A DNA stretch of 64,000 nt from Streptomyces sp. LUP30 (GCF_001746365.1 NZ_MJAJ01000036.1:9238-73237), one strand, 5' to 3'; positions 41,283 to 50,501 are shown, numbered from the stretch's first letter. The notes: generated by a model from the letters alone, not told the origin. Made by a program: numbers and translations.

Positions 41283-42685
41283 GCCGTACGCCCCAGGGCG
41301 GTCGGCGACTGTGCCCCGAGCCGGGCCTGCCACAGGACGACCGCGGCGAGCGCGCCACCGCAGAGGGCCAGCAGCAGGCGGTCCGGATCGGCCGGGCCGC
41401 CGTCGGGGAGCACGGCCAGCGCGAGGACGCCGGCCACGGCCGCCGTCCGATGCCGTGTCGGGGTGTCGGGGGCCGCGGCGGCGATGAGGAACAGGCCCCA
41501 CAGCGCGTACCAGGGGCGGATCGCCGGGCCGAACGCGGCCACCGCGGCGAGGCTCAGTCCGAGCGCGTACACCGGACGCGGGCGCAGCCGCCACCAGATG
41601 ACCACGAGGGCGACGGCGGTGATCGCGAGCCCGAGACCGTGCCAGACAGGGACGGCCAGCGGCGCCAGGTCGCTGCCGAGGCCCTCCAGAAGGGCACGGG
41701 TGGCCCGCCCGAGCAGGCTGGTGAGGGCCCAGTTGTGTGCGGAGACCGGGGTGTCCAGGGCCGCTATCCAGCCGTATCCGGTGCCCGCGACGGCGGTCGC
41801 CGCGACCGTGGTGACGGCCGCCGCGCCCCCCGTCGTCAGCAGGACCGGGACCGGACGACGGCCCGCGCGCAGTTGCAGGACCACGACCGCGACGAGGCCC
41901 AGCGCGGCCGGGGCCTTGACCAGGGCGGCGAGGGTGACGAGGACAGCCCCGAGCACCGGACGGCGGCCGAGCGCCGCGACCAGGCCGACGCCGAGCAGCC
42001 CCAGCATGATCGCGTCGTTGTGGGCGCCGGCCACCAGGTGCAGCAGCACCAGCGGGTTGAGGACGCCGAGCCAGAGCGCGGCGGAGGGGTCGGCGCCGCT
42101 GTGCCGGGCGAGCCGGGGCAGGGCGGCCGTCATCAGCGCCACCCCGAACAGCGCCACGCACCGCATGCCGAGCAGTCCCGCGGACAGCGCGCCGCGGGTC
42201 AGGGCGGACAGGGCGGCGGCCAGCGCGAGGAAGACGGGCCCGTAGGGGGCCGCGGTCCGCCGCCACAGCGGGGCGACCTCCTCGGCGAGCGGCCCGCCGA
42301 GCCGGGCCGGACCGTGCGCGTACACGTCGAGGTGCGCGTGGACCATGGCTCCCTGGGCCAGGTAGCTGTACACGTCGCGGCTGAACAGCGGCGGTGCGAT
42401 CAGCAGCGGCGCGGCCCACACGACGAGGACGAGCACGAGGGCGCGCGGCGACGGCGGCCGCGCGCCGCGCACCAGTCGGCCGAGCCGGATCCAGGCGGCG
42501 GTCAACAGCACCAGCCCGAAGTAGACGCCGACCAGCCCCAGGACGGCGTGCGCCGAGGAGGGGGCGAGGAGCTCTCGGGCGGGCAGGGCGCCGGCCGTCT
42601 CGCCGCCGAGCGCGAGACTCGCCGTGCCGGCCAGGCCCAGCACCTGACAGCGACGGAGATCGAGGGGGAAGGCATTGGCCGACAC
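41279..42685 (-). CDS. MptB-like alpha-1,6-mannosyltransferase (GT-C fold)
   Basis: A membrane glycosyltransferase of about 468 residues, similar to the mycobacterial polyprenol-phosphomannose-dependent alpha-1,6-mannosyltransferase MptB. After TM1-2 the outer loop reads APPLFSRDVYSYLAQGAMVHAHLDVYAHGPARLGG, whose D-x-x-x-Y acidic motif (SRDVYSY) is the GT-C catalytic region, followed by GPVFLALAAALS and NPLVLLHLVAGAHNDAIMLGLLGVG, both conserved. About 13 hydrophobic segments in all. The GTG at 42685 is the most credible start (longer ones run into the divergent hydrolase gene). With the GT87 gene it forms a coupled pair; the acceptor glycan in Streptomyces is unknown. Confidence 0.88.
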   Translation of the reverse strand: MSANAFPLDLRRCQVLGLAGTASLALGGETAGALPARELLAPSSAHAVLGLVGVYFGLVLLTAAWIRLGRLVRGARPPSPRALVLVLVVWAAPLLIAPPLFSRDVYSYLAQGAMVHAHLDVYAHGPARLGGPLAEEVAPLWRRTAAPYGPVFLALAAALSALTRGALSAGLLGMRCVALFGVALMTAALPRLARHSGADPSAALWLGVLNPLVLLHLVAGAHNDAIMLGLLGVGLVAALGRRPVLGAVLVTLAALVKAPAALGLVAVVVLQLRAGRRPVPVLLTTGGAAAVTTVAATAVAGTGYGWIAALDTPVSAHNWALTSLLGRATRALLEGLGSDLAPLAVPVWHGLGLAITAVALVVIWWRLRPRPVYALGLSLAAVAAFGPAIRPWYALWGLFLIAAAAPDTPTRHRTAAVAGVLALAVLPDGGPADPDRLLLALCGGALAAVVLWQARLGAQSPTALGRTA

Positions 42686-42848
42686 CCCGACATGGTGTCG
42701 ACGCCGGATGGCCGCGGAGCGACCTTCCGCCCTCGGGGCGGCGGCCTGCGTGTGACCGGCTCGTGCGTTCGGGGCGGCGGCGATGAGTTCCGGCGGCCCG
42801 GGCGGTCTCCCCTGCGACGACCACCTGCCGAACAACCGAACGGACGTG

Positions 42849-43643
42849 ATGAACGTGGCGAGCAGCTCCGACTACGCCAAGGTCAACGGTCTCGAGATGT
42901 ACTACGAGAGCCACGGCTGCGACGACGGGGCCGGCCGGCCGCTGGTGCTGCTGCACGGCGGGGTGCTCACCGTGGGACTGTCCTTCGGGGCCCTCCTGCC
43001 CGCGCTGGCCGAGGGCCGGCGCGTCGTGGCTCCCGAGCTCCAGGGGCACGGTCACACCGCCGACGTCGACCGTGCCATGACGCCGGCGAACCTGGCCTCC
43101 GACGTGGTGGCGCTGCTCGACGTCCTGGGCATCGAGAAGGCCGACCTGCTCGGATTCAGCCTGGGCGGCCTGACCGCGCTGCACCTCGCGCTCGAACACC
43201 CCGAGCGCGTCGGACGGCTCGTGCTCGCGGCCACGCAGTACTCCCAGGAGGGCTGTCACGAGGAGGTCGTCACCCCCGACTACACCTCCGCGCGCCTCCC
43301 GAGCCAGGCCGACTTCCAGGAGATGACCGACGCGTACACGGCCGTCGCACCGCATCCGGAGCGCTTCCAGGACCTCATCGCCAAGTGCACCGCCGCGGCC
43401 CGGGCCCCGCTCCCCTGGACCGCCGACGACCTGCGCGGGCTCGGCGCGCCCACGCTGCTGGTGGTCGGCGACACCGACTTCGTGCGGATCGAGCACGCGG
43501 CCGAGATGCACCGGCTGATCCCCCGGGCTGAGCTGGCCGTCCTGCCGGCCACCACGCACATGGCGCTCATGCGGCGCACGACCCTGCTGCTCCCGCTGCT
43601 GACCGAGTTCCTGGCGGGCCCGGACCGGCCCGACCGGGACTGA
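42849..43643 (+). CDS. Alpha/beta hydrolase
   Basis: A 264-residue alpha/beta hydrolase-fold enzyme. The oxyanion HGG motif is LVLLHGGVLTVGLSF, the nucleophile elbow is LLGFSLGGLTALHLALEHPERV (Ser103), the acid is in LLVVGDTDFVRIEHAAEM and the base in PATTHMALMRR. No signal peptide. Residues 135-200 form a helical cap. The substrate is unknown; the sequence is close to the group of haloalkane dehalogenase-like, esterase or BioH-like enzymes. The GTG at 42846 or ATG at 42849 are possible starts. Convergent with glsA, 1 bp apart. Confidence 0.9.
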   Translation: MNVASSSDYAKVNGLEMYYESHGCDDGAGRPLVLLHGGVLTVGLSFGALLPALAEGRRVVAPELQGHGHTADVDRAMTPANLASDVVALLDVLGIEKADLLGFSLGGLTALHLALEHPERVGRLVLAATQYSQEGCHEEVVTPDYTSARLPSQADFQEMTDAYTAVAPHPERFQDLIAKCTAAARAPLPWTADDLRGLGAPTLLVVGDTDFVRIEHAAEMHRLIPRAELAVLPATTHMALMRRTTLLLPLLTEFLAGPDRPDRD

Positions 43644-43644
43644 T

Positions 43645-44583
43645 TCAGAACACCGACAGCCCCGTGAGGGTCGTGAACCGGTCCAGGGCGGCCACGCCCG
43701 CCACCGAGTTGCCCCGTTCGTCCAGGCCCGGGCTCCACACGCACAGGGTGCAGCGGCCGGGAACCACGGCGATGACGCCGCCGCCGACGCCGCTCTTGCC
43801 GGGCAGGCCGACCCGGTAGGCGAATTCGCCGGCCGCGTCGTAGGTGCCGCAGGTCAGCATCACCGCGTTGACCTGCTTGGCCTGGCTGCGGGTGAGCAGC
43901 CGGCTGCCGTCGGCGCGCAGGCCGTGGCGGGCGAGGAACCCGGTCGCCAGGGCGAGATCGGCGCAGGAGGCGGTCAGGGAGCACTGGCGGAAGTACTGGT
44001 CGAGCAGGACCGGCACGTCGTTGTCGACGTTGCCGTAGGACGCCATGAAATGGGCCAGTGCGGCGTTGCGGTCGCCGTGCGCGGCCTCGGAGGCGGCGAC
44101 GTCCTCGTCGAAGTCCAGCGCGGGGTTGCCGCTCTCGGCGCGCAGGAAGCCGAGGAGTTCGCCGGCCGCGTCCCCGGTACGGGTGTGGAGCCGGTCGGTG
44201 ACGACCAGGGCGCCCGCGTTGATGAAGGGGTTGCGCGGAATGCCCCGCTCGTACTCCAGCTGCACCAGGGAGTTGAAAGGGTTGCCCGAAGGTTCGCGGC
44301 CCACGTGCTCCCAGAGTTCGTCGCCCTCGCGTGCCAGATCGAGGGCGAGGGTGAACACCTTGGTGATCGACTGCGTGGAGAACGGCTCCCGCCAGTCCCC
44401 CACGCCGTACACCGTGCCGTCGGGCTCCGCGACGGCCATGCCGAAACGGCGGGGGTCGCAAGCGGCGAGCGCCGGAATGTAGTCGGCCGGGCGGCCGCGC
44501 CCGGGAGTGTGCTCCATCTCCTCGGCGATGCGTTCCAGGACCGGCTGGAAGGCCGGGGACGACGTCATTGTCATGATCACCAT
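43645..44583 (-). CDS. glsA: Glutaminase A (GlsA)
   Basis: A 312-residue glutaminase that hydrolyses glutamine to glutamate and ammonia. The beta-lactamase-like fold has the S72-I-T-K75 catalytic dyad in FSTQSITKVFTLALD, the N-P-F-I-N motif RNPFINAGALVV, and SLTASCADLALATGFLARHG. The C-terminal VGLPGKSGVGGGVIAVVPGRC loop is conserved in the class A family. Length 312 matches the family (about 305-310). It follows aspA by 58 bp on the same strand and completes a block of amide-amino-acid degradation genes. Confidence 0.96.
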   Translation of the reverse strand: MVIMTMTSSPAFQPVLERIAEEMEHTPGRGRPADYIPALAACDPRRFGMAVAEPDGTVYGVGDWREPFSTQSITKVFTLALDLAREGDELWEHVGREPSGNPFNSLVQLEYERGIPRNPFINAGALVVTDRLHTRTGDAAGELLGFLRAESGNPALDFDEDVAASEAAHGDRNAALAHFMASYGNVDNDVPVLLDQYFRQCSLTASCADLALATGFLARHGLRADGSRLLTRSQAKQVNAVMLTCGTYDAAGEFAYRVGLPGKSGVGGGVIAVVPGRCTLCVWSPGLDERGNSVAGVAALDRFTTLTGLSVF

Positions 44584-44641
44584 TGTGCCTCCGTGCCGGT
44601 CCTGACGCGTTCGTCGCTGGTCATCGGTGTTCAGGCAGGCG

Positions 44642-46054
44642 TCACGCCAGAGGCGAGCCGCTGCCGGCGAGGACCTCGGGGCGCAGCAGGTCGGCCAGCC
44701 GCTCCGCGGGCAACAGGCCCTTCTCCAGTACGAGTTCGGCGACGCCCCGGCCGGTGGCGAGGGCCTCCTTGGCGATGTCGGTGGCCGCCGTGTACCCGAT
44801 GTGCGGGTTGAGGGCGGTGACCAGGCCGATGGAGTTCTCCACGCTCGCGCGCAGCGCCGCGGTGTTGGCGGTGATGCCGTTCACACAGCGCTCGGCGAGC
44901 GTGAGGCAGGCGGCGCGCAGGTGGGTGATGGACTCCGACAGGGAGTGCAGGATGATCGGCTCGAAGGCGTTCAGCTGGAGCTGTCCGGCCTCGGCGGCCA
45001 TGGTGATGGTGACGTCGTTGCCGATCACCTCGAAGGCGACCTGGTTGACGACCTCGGGGATCACCGGGTTGACCTTGCCGGGCATGATGGACGAACCGGC
45101 CTGGACCGGCGGCAGGTTGATCTCGCCGAGACCGGCCCGCGGCCCCGAGGACAGCAGTCGAAGATCGTTGCAGCTCTTGGACAGCTTGACGGCGACCCGC
45201 TTGAGCACGCCGGACATCTGCACGAACGCGCCGCAGTCCTGGGTGGCCTCGACCAGGTTGGCCGCGGTGACGAGCGGCAGGCCGGTGATCTCGGCGAGGT
45301 GGCGGCGGGCCGACTCGGCGTATCCCGCGGGAGCGTTGAGGCCGGTGCCGATGGCCGTGGCGCCCAGGTTGATCTCGTAGATCAACTGGACGGCCTCGTC
45401 CAGACGGTTGCGGTCCTCGTCAATCATGACGGCATAAGCCGAGAACTCCTGACCGAGAGTCATCGGGACCGCATCCTGCAACTGTGTACGGCCCATCTTG
45501 AGCACATGGCGGAACTCCACGGCCTTGCGGGCGAAGGAATCCTGCAGGACGGCCATCGCCTTGAGCAGTCCACGCACCGCGAAGACCGTCGCTATCTTGA
45601 CGGCGGTCGGGTAGACGTCGTTGGTGGACTGGCCGAGGTTGACGTCCTCGTTGGGGTGCAGGTGACCGTACTGGCCCTTGCGGTGTCCGAGCAGCTCCAG
45701 CGCCCGGTTGGCGACGACCTCGTTGGCGTTCATGTTGGTCGAGGTGCCGGCGCCGCCCTGGACGACGTCCACGACGAACTGCTCGTGCAGCTTCCCGGCG
45801 CGGATCTCCCGGCAGGCGGCCACGATGGCGGCGGCCTTCTCGGGCGTCAGCAGGCCGAGCTCCTCGTTGGCGAGGGCGGCCGCTTCCTTGACCGCGGCGA
45901 GCGCGTCGATGAGGTGCGGGTAGGCGGAGATCGGCATCCCGGTGATGGGGAAGTTCTCCGTGGCACGCAGGGTGTGGACGCCCCAGTACGCGTCGGCGGG
46001 GACGTCCCGGTCTCCGAGCAGGTCGTGTTCGCTGCGGGTGACGGCGGCGGTCAT
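44642..46054 (-). CDS. aspA: Aspartate ammonia-lyase (aspartase)
   Basis: A 470-residue member of the aspartase/fumarase superfamily that converts aspartate to fumarate and ammonia. The superfamily signature GSSIMPGKVNPVIPEVVNQV lies near residue 320, and the substrate-binding stretches VVQGGAGTSTNMNANEV, HPNEDVNLGQSTNDVYPTAVKIA and KMGRTQLQDAVPMTLGQEF are all present. The start LLGDRDVPADAYWGVHTLRATENFPITG fits aspartase rather than fumarase. It follows ansA by 245 bp with a terminator between, so it likely has its own promoter. Confidence 0.96.
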   Translation of the reverse strand: MTAAVTRSEHDLLGDRDVPADAYWGVHTLRATENFPITGMPISAYPHLIDALAAVKEAAALANEELGLLTPEKAAAIVAACREIRAGKLHEQFVVDVVQGGAGTSTNMNANEVVANRALELLGHRKGQYGHLHPNEDVNLGQSTNDVYPTAVKIATVFAVRGLLKAMAVLQDSFARKAVEFRHVLKMGRTQLQDAVPMTLGQEFSAYAVMIDEDRNRLDEAVQLIYEINLGATAIGTGLNAPAGYAESARRHLAEITGLPLVTAANLVEATQDCGAFVQMSGVLKRVAVKLSKSCNDLRLLSSGPRAGLGEINLPPVQAGSSIMPGKVNPVIPEVVNQVAFEVIGNDVTITMAAEAGQLQLNAFEPIILHSLSESITHLRAACLTLAERCVNGITANTAALRASVENSIGLVTALNPHIGYTAATDIAKEALATGRGVAELVLEKGLLPAERLADLLRPEVLAGSGSPLA

Positions 46055-46260
46055 GAGGGTGCGGCCTCTTTCTGAGGGCGGGGAGGGCGGAGAGGGGCGA
46101 GAAGGGCGAGGTCGGGGAGGGCGACCGGCTCGGGCGGTACGGGATGGCGTCCGCCCGAGCCGGTCGGGCGCCGGCCCGGCGGTGACCGGGACGGCGGTTC
46201 ATGGGGCCGGGCACGTGGCCCGGCCGGGTCCGAGGACCGGCCGGCGGGACCGGGGGTCCG

Positions 46261-46294
46261 CCGGTGGCCACCGCGCACACTCGGTGGCCACCGG
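46261..46294 (-). terminator. Terminator after the asparaginase gene
   Basis: A perfect 13-bp inverted repeat (46261-46273 and 46282-46294) with an 8-nt loop lies 5 bp beyond the asparaginase stop codon. Confidence 0.8.
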
Positions 46295-46299
46295 AGCCG

Positions 46300-47316
46300 T
46301 CAGGCGCAGGCCCGCACGGTGACCGGGTCCAGCGCGCGCACCGGGCGGACAGAGCCGACCGGTACGCCGCCACCGAGCAGCGGCTCGCCCGCGAACCCGG
46401 TGAGGAGTGCGGGGTCGACGCCGGCCCGGGCCAGGGCGGCGGCGGTGACCGGGACACGGGCCCGGTTCGCGCCGTCGGAGATCTTGACGGCGACGGAGCG
46501 GCCGTCCGGGAGGGCGGCGACCTGCACGCCCTCGAAGCCGTCCTTGGTCAGCAGGCCCGGCACGGCCCGCATCAGGGCGGCCACGTCCCGGCCGGAGCCG
46601 GAGGCCATCTCGGCGTGGTCGCGCATGGCGTCGGCCACCCGTGCCTCCGGGGTGCCGGGCGCCGCCGTGGTGATCCGGGCGGCCGCCCGGGCGAGTCCGT
46701 GCAGGGAGACCGAGAACAGCGGGGCGCCGCACCCGTCGACGGTGACCCGGGCGATCCGCTGCCCGCTGAGGTCCTCGACGATCTCGGCGATCGCCTGCTG
46801 CAGCGGGTGCGCCGGGTCGAGATAACCGTCGAGGGACCAGCCGTTGAGCGCGCAGGTGTACAGCATGGCCGCGTGCTTGCCGGAGCAGTTCTGGGCCAGG
46901 CGCGAGGGCGCACGGCCCTCCCGTGTCCAGGCGTCGCGGACGGCCGGGTCGTACGGCATGTCCTCGACGTTGCGCAGGTCGCCCTCGCCGACGCCGCCCA
47001 GCTCCAGGATCCGCCGGGCCCCGGCGAGATGACGCTCCTCGCCGGAGTGGCTGGCGGCGGCGAGCGAGAGCAGTTCGCCGTCGAGCGGCAGCCCGGCCCG
47101 GACCATGGCGACCGCCTGGACCGGCTTGAGCGCCGAGCGCGGATACATGGCGGCCTCGATGTCGCCGAGCTGGAGCTCGACCTCACCGTCCGCGCCGAGG
47201 ACGACGACGGAGCCGTAGTGGATGCCCTCGGTCACCCCGCCTCGGACGAGATGGGCGACGGGTGCGTGGAGGGGTTCGCGGATCGCGGGGGCCTCGGCGA
47301 GGGAACTGCTGAACAT
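46300..47316 (-). CDS. L-asparaginase II family (PF06089)
   Basis: A 338-residue enzyme of the asparaginase_II family, distinct from the classical E. coli AnsA/AnsB fold, which hydrolyses asparagine to aspartate and ammonia. Conserved blocks are LVRGGVTEGIHYGSVVVLGADG, YPRSALKPVQAVAMVRAGL (with the S-x-x-K reminiscent of a beta-lactamase-like centre), CSGKHAAMLYTC, DGCGAPLFSVSLHGLARA and KDGFEGVQVAALPDGRSVAVKISDGANRA. No signal peptide, so it is cytoplasmic. It lies 43 bp downstream of the asparagine permease and in the same transcript. Confidence 0.92.
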   Translation of the reverse strand: MFSSSLAEAPAIREPLHAPVAHLVRGGVTEGIHYGSVVVLGADGEVELQLGDIEAAMYPRSALKPVQAVAMVRAGLPLDGELLSLAAASHSGEERHLAGARRILELGGVGEGDLRNVEDMPYDPAVRDAWTREGRAPSRLAQNCSGKHAAMLYTCALNGWSLDGYLDPAHPLQQAIAEIVEDLSGQRIARVTVDGCGAPLFSVSLHGLARAAARITTAAPGTPEARVADAMRDHAEMASGSGRDVAALMRAVPGLLTKDGFEGVQVAALPDGRSVAVKISDGANRARVPVTAAALARAGVDPALLTGFAGEPLLGGGVPVGSVRPVRALDPVTVRACA

Positions 47317-47359
47317 CACTGCCTGATCGCTTGTGGGTTGGCGTGGGCCGGCGCAGGGG

Positions 47360-48799
47360 TCACGCGTCGGCCTTGGACGAGGTGCGCGCCAGGTTGCGGC
47401 GGACGGCGTACCAGCCCGCCACGAGCGCGGCAACGATCAGCGGCAGGCACAGCACGGTGGTGCGTCCGGCGCCGCCGTCGGCGTACATGAGGACCAGGAC
47501 CGAGGCGAGGAAGAACAGCGTCACGAGTTCGGTCCAGGGTGAGCCCGGGAGTCGGTAGCCCGGGCGGGTCAGCTCGCCTTTCTGGGTCTTCTGCCAGAAG
47601 AGGAGGTGACAGATCATGATCATGCCCCAGGTGGAGAGGATGCCGATCGCCGCGAAGTTCAGGACGATCTCGAAGGCGTCCGCCGGGACGACGAAGTTCA
47701 GGGCGACGCCGAGGACACAGATACCGCTGGTCAGCAGGATGCCGCCGTACGGGACCTGGCTGCGGCTCATGACCGAGGTGAACTTCGGGGCGGAGCCGGA
47801 CATCGCCATGGAGCGAAGGATGCGGCCGGTGGAGTACAGGCCGGAGTTGAGCGAGGACATGGCCGCGGTGAGGACGACGAGGTTCATGACCCCGCCCGCC
47901 GCCGGGATGCCGACGTTGGACAGGACCGTCACGAAGGGGCTCTCGCCCGACGTGTACTTGTTCCACGGCAGCAGCATCGACAGCAGGACCACCGAGCCGA
48001 CGTAGAACAGGCCCACGCGCCACATGATCGAGTTGATCGCCTTCGGCAGGATCTTCTCGGGGTTCTCGGTCTCGCCGGCGGCGACGCCGACCAGCTCGAC
48101 GGAGGCGTAGGCGAAGACCACGCCCTGGATGATCAGCAGCATGGGCAGCAGACCGTTGGGGAAGACGCCGCCGTTGTCGGTGATCAGCGAAGGGCCGGGC
48201 GCGGCGCCGTCCACGGGGTGCTGGGTGACCAGCAGGAAGATCCCGATGCACATGAAGATCACCAGTGCGCTGACCTTGACGATGGCGAACCAGAACTCCA
48301 GTTCGCCGAAGATCTTCACCGAGATGAGGTTCACGGTGAGGACCACCGCCAGGGCGATCAGGGCGATCACCCACTGGGGGATGTCGGAGAACATGCCCCA
48401 GTAGTGGGTGTAGGTGGCCACCGCCGTGATGTCGGCGACGCCGGTGGTGGCCCAGTTCAGGAAGTACATCCACCCGGCCGTGTACGCCCCCTTCTCGCCC
48501 ATGAACTCGCGGGCGTAGGACACGAAGGCGCCGGAGGACGGGCGGTACAGGACGAGTTCGCCGAGGGCGCGCACCACGAGGAAGGCGAATATCCCGCAGA
48601 CGGCGTAGGCGATGAAGAGGGAGGGGCCGGCGTCGGCGAGGCGGCCGCCCGCGCCGAGGAAGAGGCCGGTGCCGATGGCGCCGCCGATGGCGATCATGTT
48701 GACGTGCCGGGACTTCAGCGACTTGCTGTAGCCCGCGTCTCCGGCGTCGACGTGCGGGGTCGAGGGGCGCGTCTCGTCTTTGAGGTGCTGTTCGCTCAC
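47360..48799 (-). CDS. ansP: L-asparagine permease (AnsP-type amino acid transporter)
   Basis: A 479-residue amino-acid permease of the APC superfamily with 12 hydrophobic segments. YSKSLKSRHVNMIAIGGAIGTGLFLGAGGRL is the conserved start with the substrate-binding G-A-I-G-T-G-L-F motif in TM1. GELVLYRPSSGAFVSYAREFMGEKGAYTAGW and VFAYASVELVGVAAGETENPEKILPKAINSI are typical of AnsP/GabP. Asparagine specificity is inferred from the operon with asparaginase. The GTG start overlaps the GntR stop as GTGA. Confidence 0.93.
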   Translation of the reverse strand: MSEQHLKDETRPSTPHVDAGDAGYSKSLKSRHVNMIAIGGAIGTGLFLGAGGRLADAGPSLFIAYAVCGIFAFLVVRALGELVLYRPSSGAFVSYAREFMGEKGAYTAGWMYFLNWATTGVADITAVATYTHYWGMFSDIPQWVIALIALAVVLTVNLISVKIFGELEFWFAIVKVSALVIFMCIGIFLLVTQHPVDGAAPGPSLITDNGGVFPNGLLPMLLIIQGVVFAYASVELVGVAAGETENPEKILPKAINSIMWRVGLFYVGSVVLLSMLLPWNKYTSGESPFVTVLSNVGIPAAGGVMNLVVLTAAMSSLNSGLYSTGRILRSMAMSGSAPKFTSVMSRSQVPYGGILLTSGICVLGVALNFVVPADAFEIVLNFAAIGILSTWGMIMICHLLFWQKTQKGELTRPGYRLPGSPWTELVTLFFLASVLVLMYADGGAGRTTVLCLPLIVAALVAGWYAVRRNLARTSSKADA

Positions 48800-49527
48800 G
48801 CCTCGGGTCCGCCTTCCAGGGGAGAGTGCGCGCGCGGGGCGCGCACGATGTCGGTGAGGGTGGTCTCGACGCGGTCGAGGTGGTGGCTCATGGCCTCCAC
48901 CGCATCGGGTTCGGAACCGTCGATCAGGGCCTCGACGATCGCCCGGTGCTCGCGGTTGGACTGCTCGCGCCGGCCGCCCAGCTCGTTGAGGAAGGCCGAC
49001 TGACGCGCCAGTGCGTCGCGGATCTCCTCGATGACCCGGCGGAAGACCGGGTTCTGGGCGGCTTCGGCGACAGCCAGGTGGAAGAGGGTGTCCATCGCGA
49101 CCCAGGCGGTGGTGTCCGTCTCGCGCTCCATGCGGTCCAGCAGGTGGGCGAGGTGGTCCAGGTTCTCCGGGGTGCGGCGCAGGGCCGCGTACCCGGCGAC
49201 CGGGATCTCGACGTGACGGCGCACTTCCAGCAGGTCGCTGGCGGCGTAGTCGCCGAAGGTGGGGTCCTCGACGGTGTTCGCGATCACGAAGGTGCCCTTG
49301 CCCGTCTTGGCGACGGTCAGGCCCATCGTCTGCAGCGCCCGCAGGGCCTCCCGCAGTACGGGCCGGGACACCTCGAGGGTGCGGCAGAGCTCCGCCTCGG
49401 AGGGAAGCTTGTCGCCGATGGCGTACTCGCCGCGCTCGATGGCGCCGCGGAGGTGGGTGAGGACCGCTTCCATGGCGCTGACGCGCCGCGGAGTCCGACC
49501 ACCTGTCTGGCTGTCTGACAGGTTCAC
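48796..49527 (-). CDS. FadR-type GntR regulator of the asparagine locus
   Basis: A 243-residue GntR regulator of the FadR subfamily. The winged helix is AVLTHLRGAIERGEYAIGDKLPSEAELCRTLEVSRPVLREALRALQTMGLTVAKTGKGTFV (about 20-80), and the all-helical FCD domain (about 100-230) has the metal-ligand pattern D...H (DTLFHLAVAEAAQNPV) and H (REHRAIVEALIDG, SHHLDRVE). It is the first gene of the transcript with the permease and asparaginase. A palindrome overlaps its own first codons, so it probably represses the operon and is released by Asn, Asp or a related metabolite (inference). Confidence 0.93.
   Translation of the reverse strand: MNLSDSQTGGRTPRRVSAMEAVLTHLRGAIERGEYAIGDKLPSEAELCRTLEVSRPVLREALRALQTMGLTVAKTGKGTFVIANTVEDPTFGDYAASDLLEVRRHVEIPVAGYAALRRTPENLDHLAHLLDRMERETDTTAWVAMDTLFHLAVAEAAQNPVFRRVIEEIRDALARQSAFLNELGGRREQSNREHRAIVEALIDGSEPDAVEAMSHHLDRVETTLTDIVRAPRAHSPLEGGPEA
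49501..49523. promoter_or_regulatory. Operator overlapping the gntR start
   Basis: ACCTGTC (49501-49507) and GACAGGT (49517-49523) form a perfect inverted repeat, and CTGTCTGACAG (49511-49521) is a nested 11-bp palindrome of FadR-like TGT-N3-ACA form. It covers codons 2-9 of the regulator, so the bound protein would stop elongation of its own operon. Confidence 0.6.
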
Positions 49528-49637
49528 GGGAGTGATACTCCGGGTGGCCCGAGGCCCCTGTCAAGACGGTCGAAAACAAAAATTCAGGGGGCGGGGCGCC
49601 TGAATGGCGACTTCCCGCCCCTTGAGGGATCCAGCGG

Positions 49638-50474
49638 TCAGCTGTCGAGGACCCCGGAGGCCAGCAGACCGAACAGCGCCAGACCGACGACGAGGCGGTA
49701 GACGACGAAGGCGTTGAACGAGTGCTTTGCGACGTACTTCAGCAGCCAGGCGATGGAGGCGTAGGCGACGACGAAGGACACGGCCGTGCCCACGGCCAGG
49801 GGCGCCGCCCCCGCGCCGGTGCCCAGGGCGTCCTTCAGTTCGTAGATCCCGGCGCCGGTCAGGGCGGGGATGCCGAGGAAGAACGACAGCCGGGTGGCGG
49901 CGACCCGGTCCAGGTCGAGGATGAGCGCGGTGGACATCGTGGCGCCGGAACGGGAGAAGCCGGGGAAGAGCAGCGCGAGGATCTGCGAGCTGCCGACCAG
50001 CATCGCGTCCTTGAACGAGGTGTCGTCCTCGCCGCGCTTGTGCCGGCCCATCTGGTCGGCCGCCCACATCACGCCGCTGCCGACGATCAGCGAGCCCGCG
50101 ACCACCCACAGCGAGGCCAGCGGGCCCTCGATGAGCGGCTTGGCGGCGAGCCCCACGACGACGATCGGGATAGTCGCGTAGATCACCCACCAGGCGAACT
50201 TGTAGTCGTGGTGGTCGCGCTCCTCACGGTTGCGCAGTCCCCGGAACCAGGCCCCCACGATCCGCGCGATGTCCTTGCGGAAGTACACGAGCACCGCGGC
50301 GATCGCGCCGACCTGGATGACGGCGGAGAAGCCGACGACGGCGTCGTCGTCGACCGGGATGTGCATCAGGCCTTCGGTGATCTTCAGATGTCCGGTCGAG
50401 GAGACGGGGAGGAACTCGGTCACTCCCTCGACGGCTCCGAGGACGACGGCTTGGCCGACGGAGATGGCGCTCAT
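49638..50474 (-). CDS. uppP: Undecaprenyl-diphosphatase UppP (BacA)
   Basis: A 278-residue membrane enzyme that dephosphorylates undecaprenyl diphosphate, recycling the lipid carrier for cell-wall synthesis; such proteins also give bacitracin tolerance. The catalytic EGVTEFLPVSSTGHLKITE motif (about 14-32) and the second motif FPGFSRSGATMSTALILDLDRVAATRLSFFLGIPAL (about 165-200) are complete. Seven to eight hydrophobic segments. The gene is single and follows the asparagine locus without coupling. An inverted repeat of 18 bp lies upstream of its start. Confidence 0.97.
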   Translation of the reverse strand: MSAISVGQAVVLGAVEGVTEFLPVSSTGHLKITEGLMHIPVDDDAVVGFSAVIQVGAIAAVLVYFRKDIARIVGAWFRGLRNREERDHHDYKFAWWVIYATIPIVVVGLAAKPLIEGPLASLWVVAGSLIVGSGVMWAADQMGRHKRGEDDTSFKDAMLVGSSQILALLFPGFSRSGATMSTALILDLDRVAATRLSFFLGIPALTGAGIYELKDALGTGAGAAPLAVGTAVSFVVAYASIAWLLKYVAKHSFNAFVVYRLVVGLALFGLLASGVLDS

Positions 50475-50501
50475 GGAATCCAGTTCTGAGAAGACGAATC
50501 G

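Noticed and set aside
42686..43559. Long minus-strand extension of the glycosyltransferase frame up to 43559
   Set aside because: The frame is open past the GT87 start at 41282 but carries no glycosyltransferase sequence there; it passes antisense through the MptB-like and hydrolase genes.
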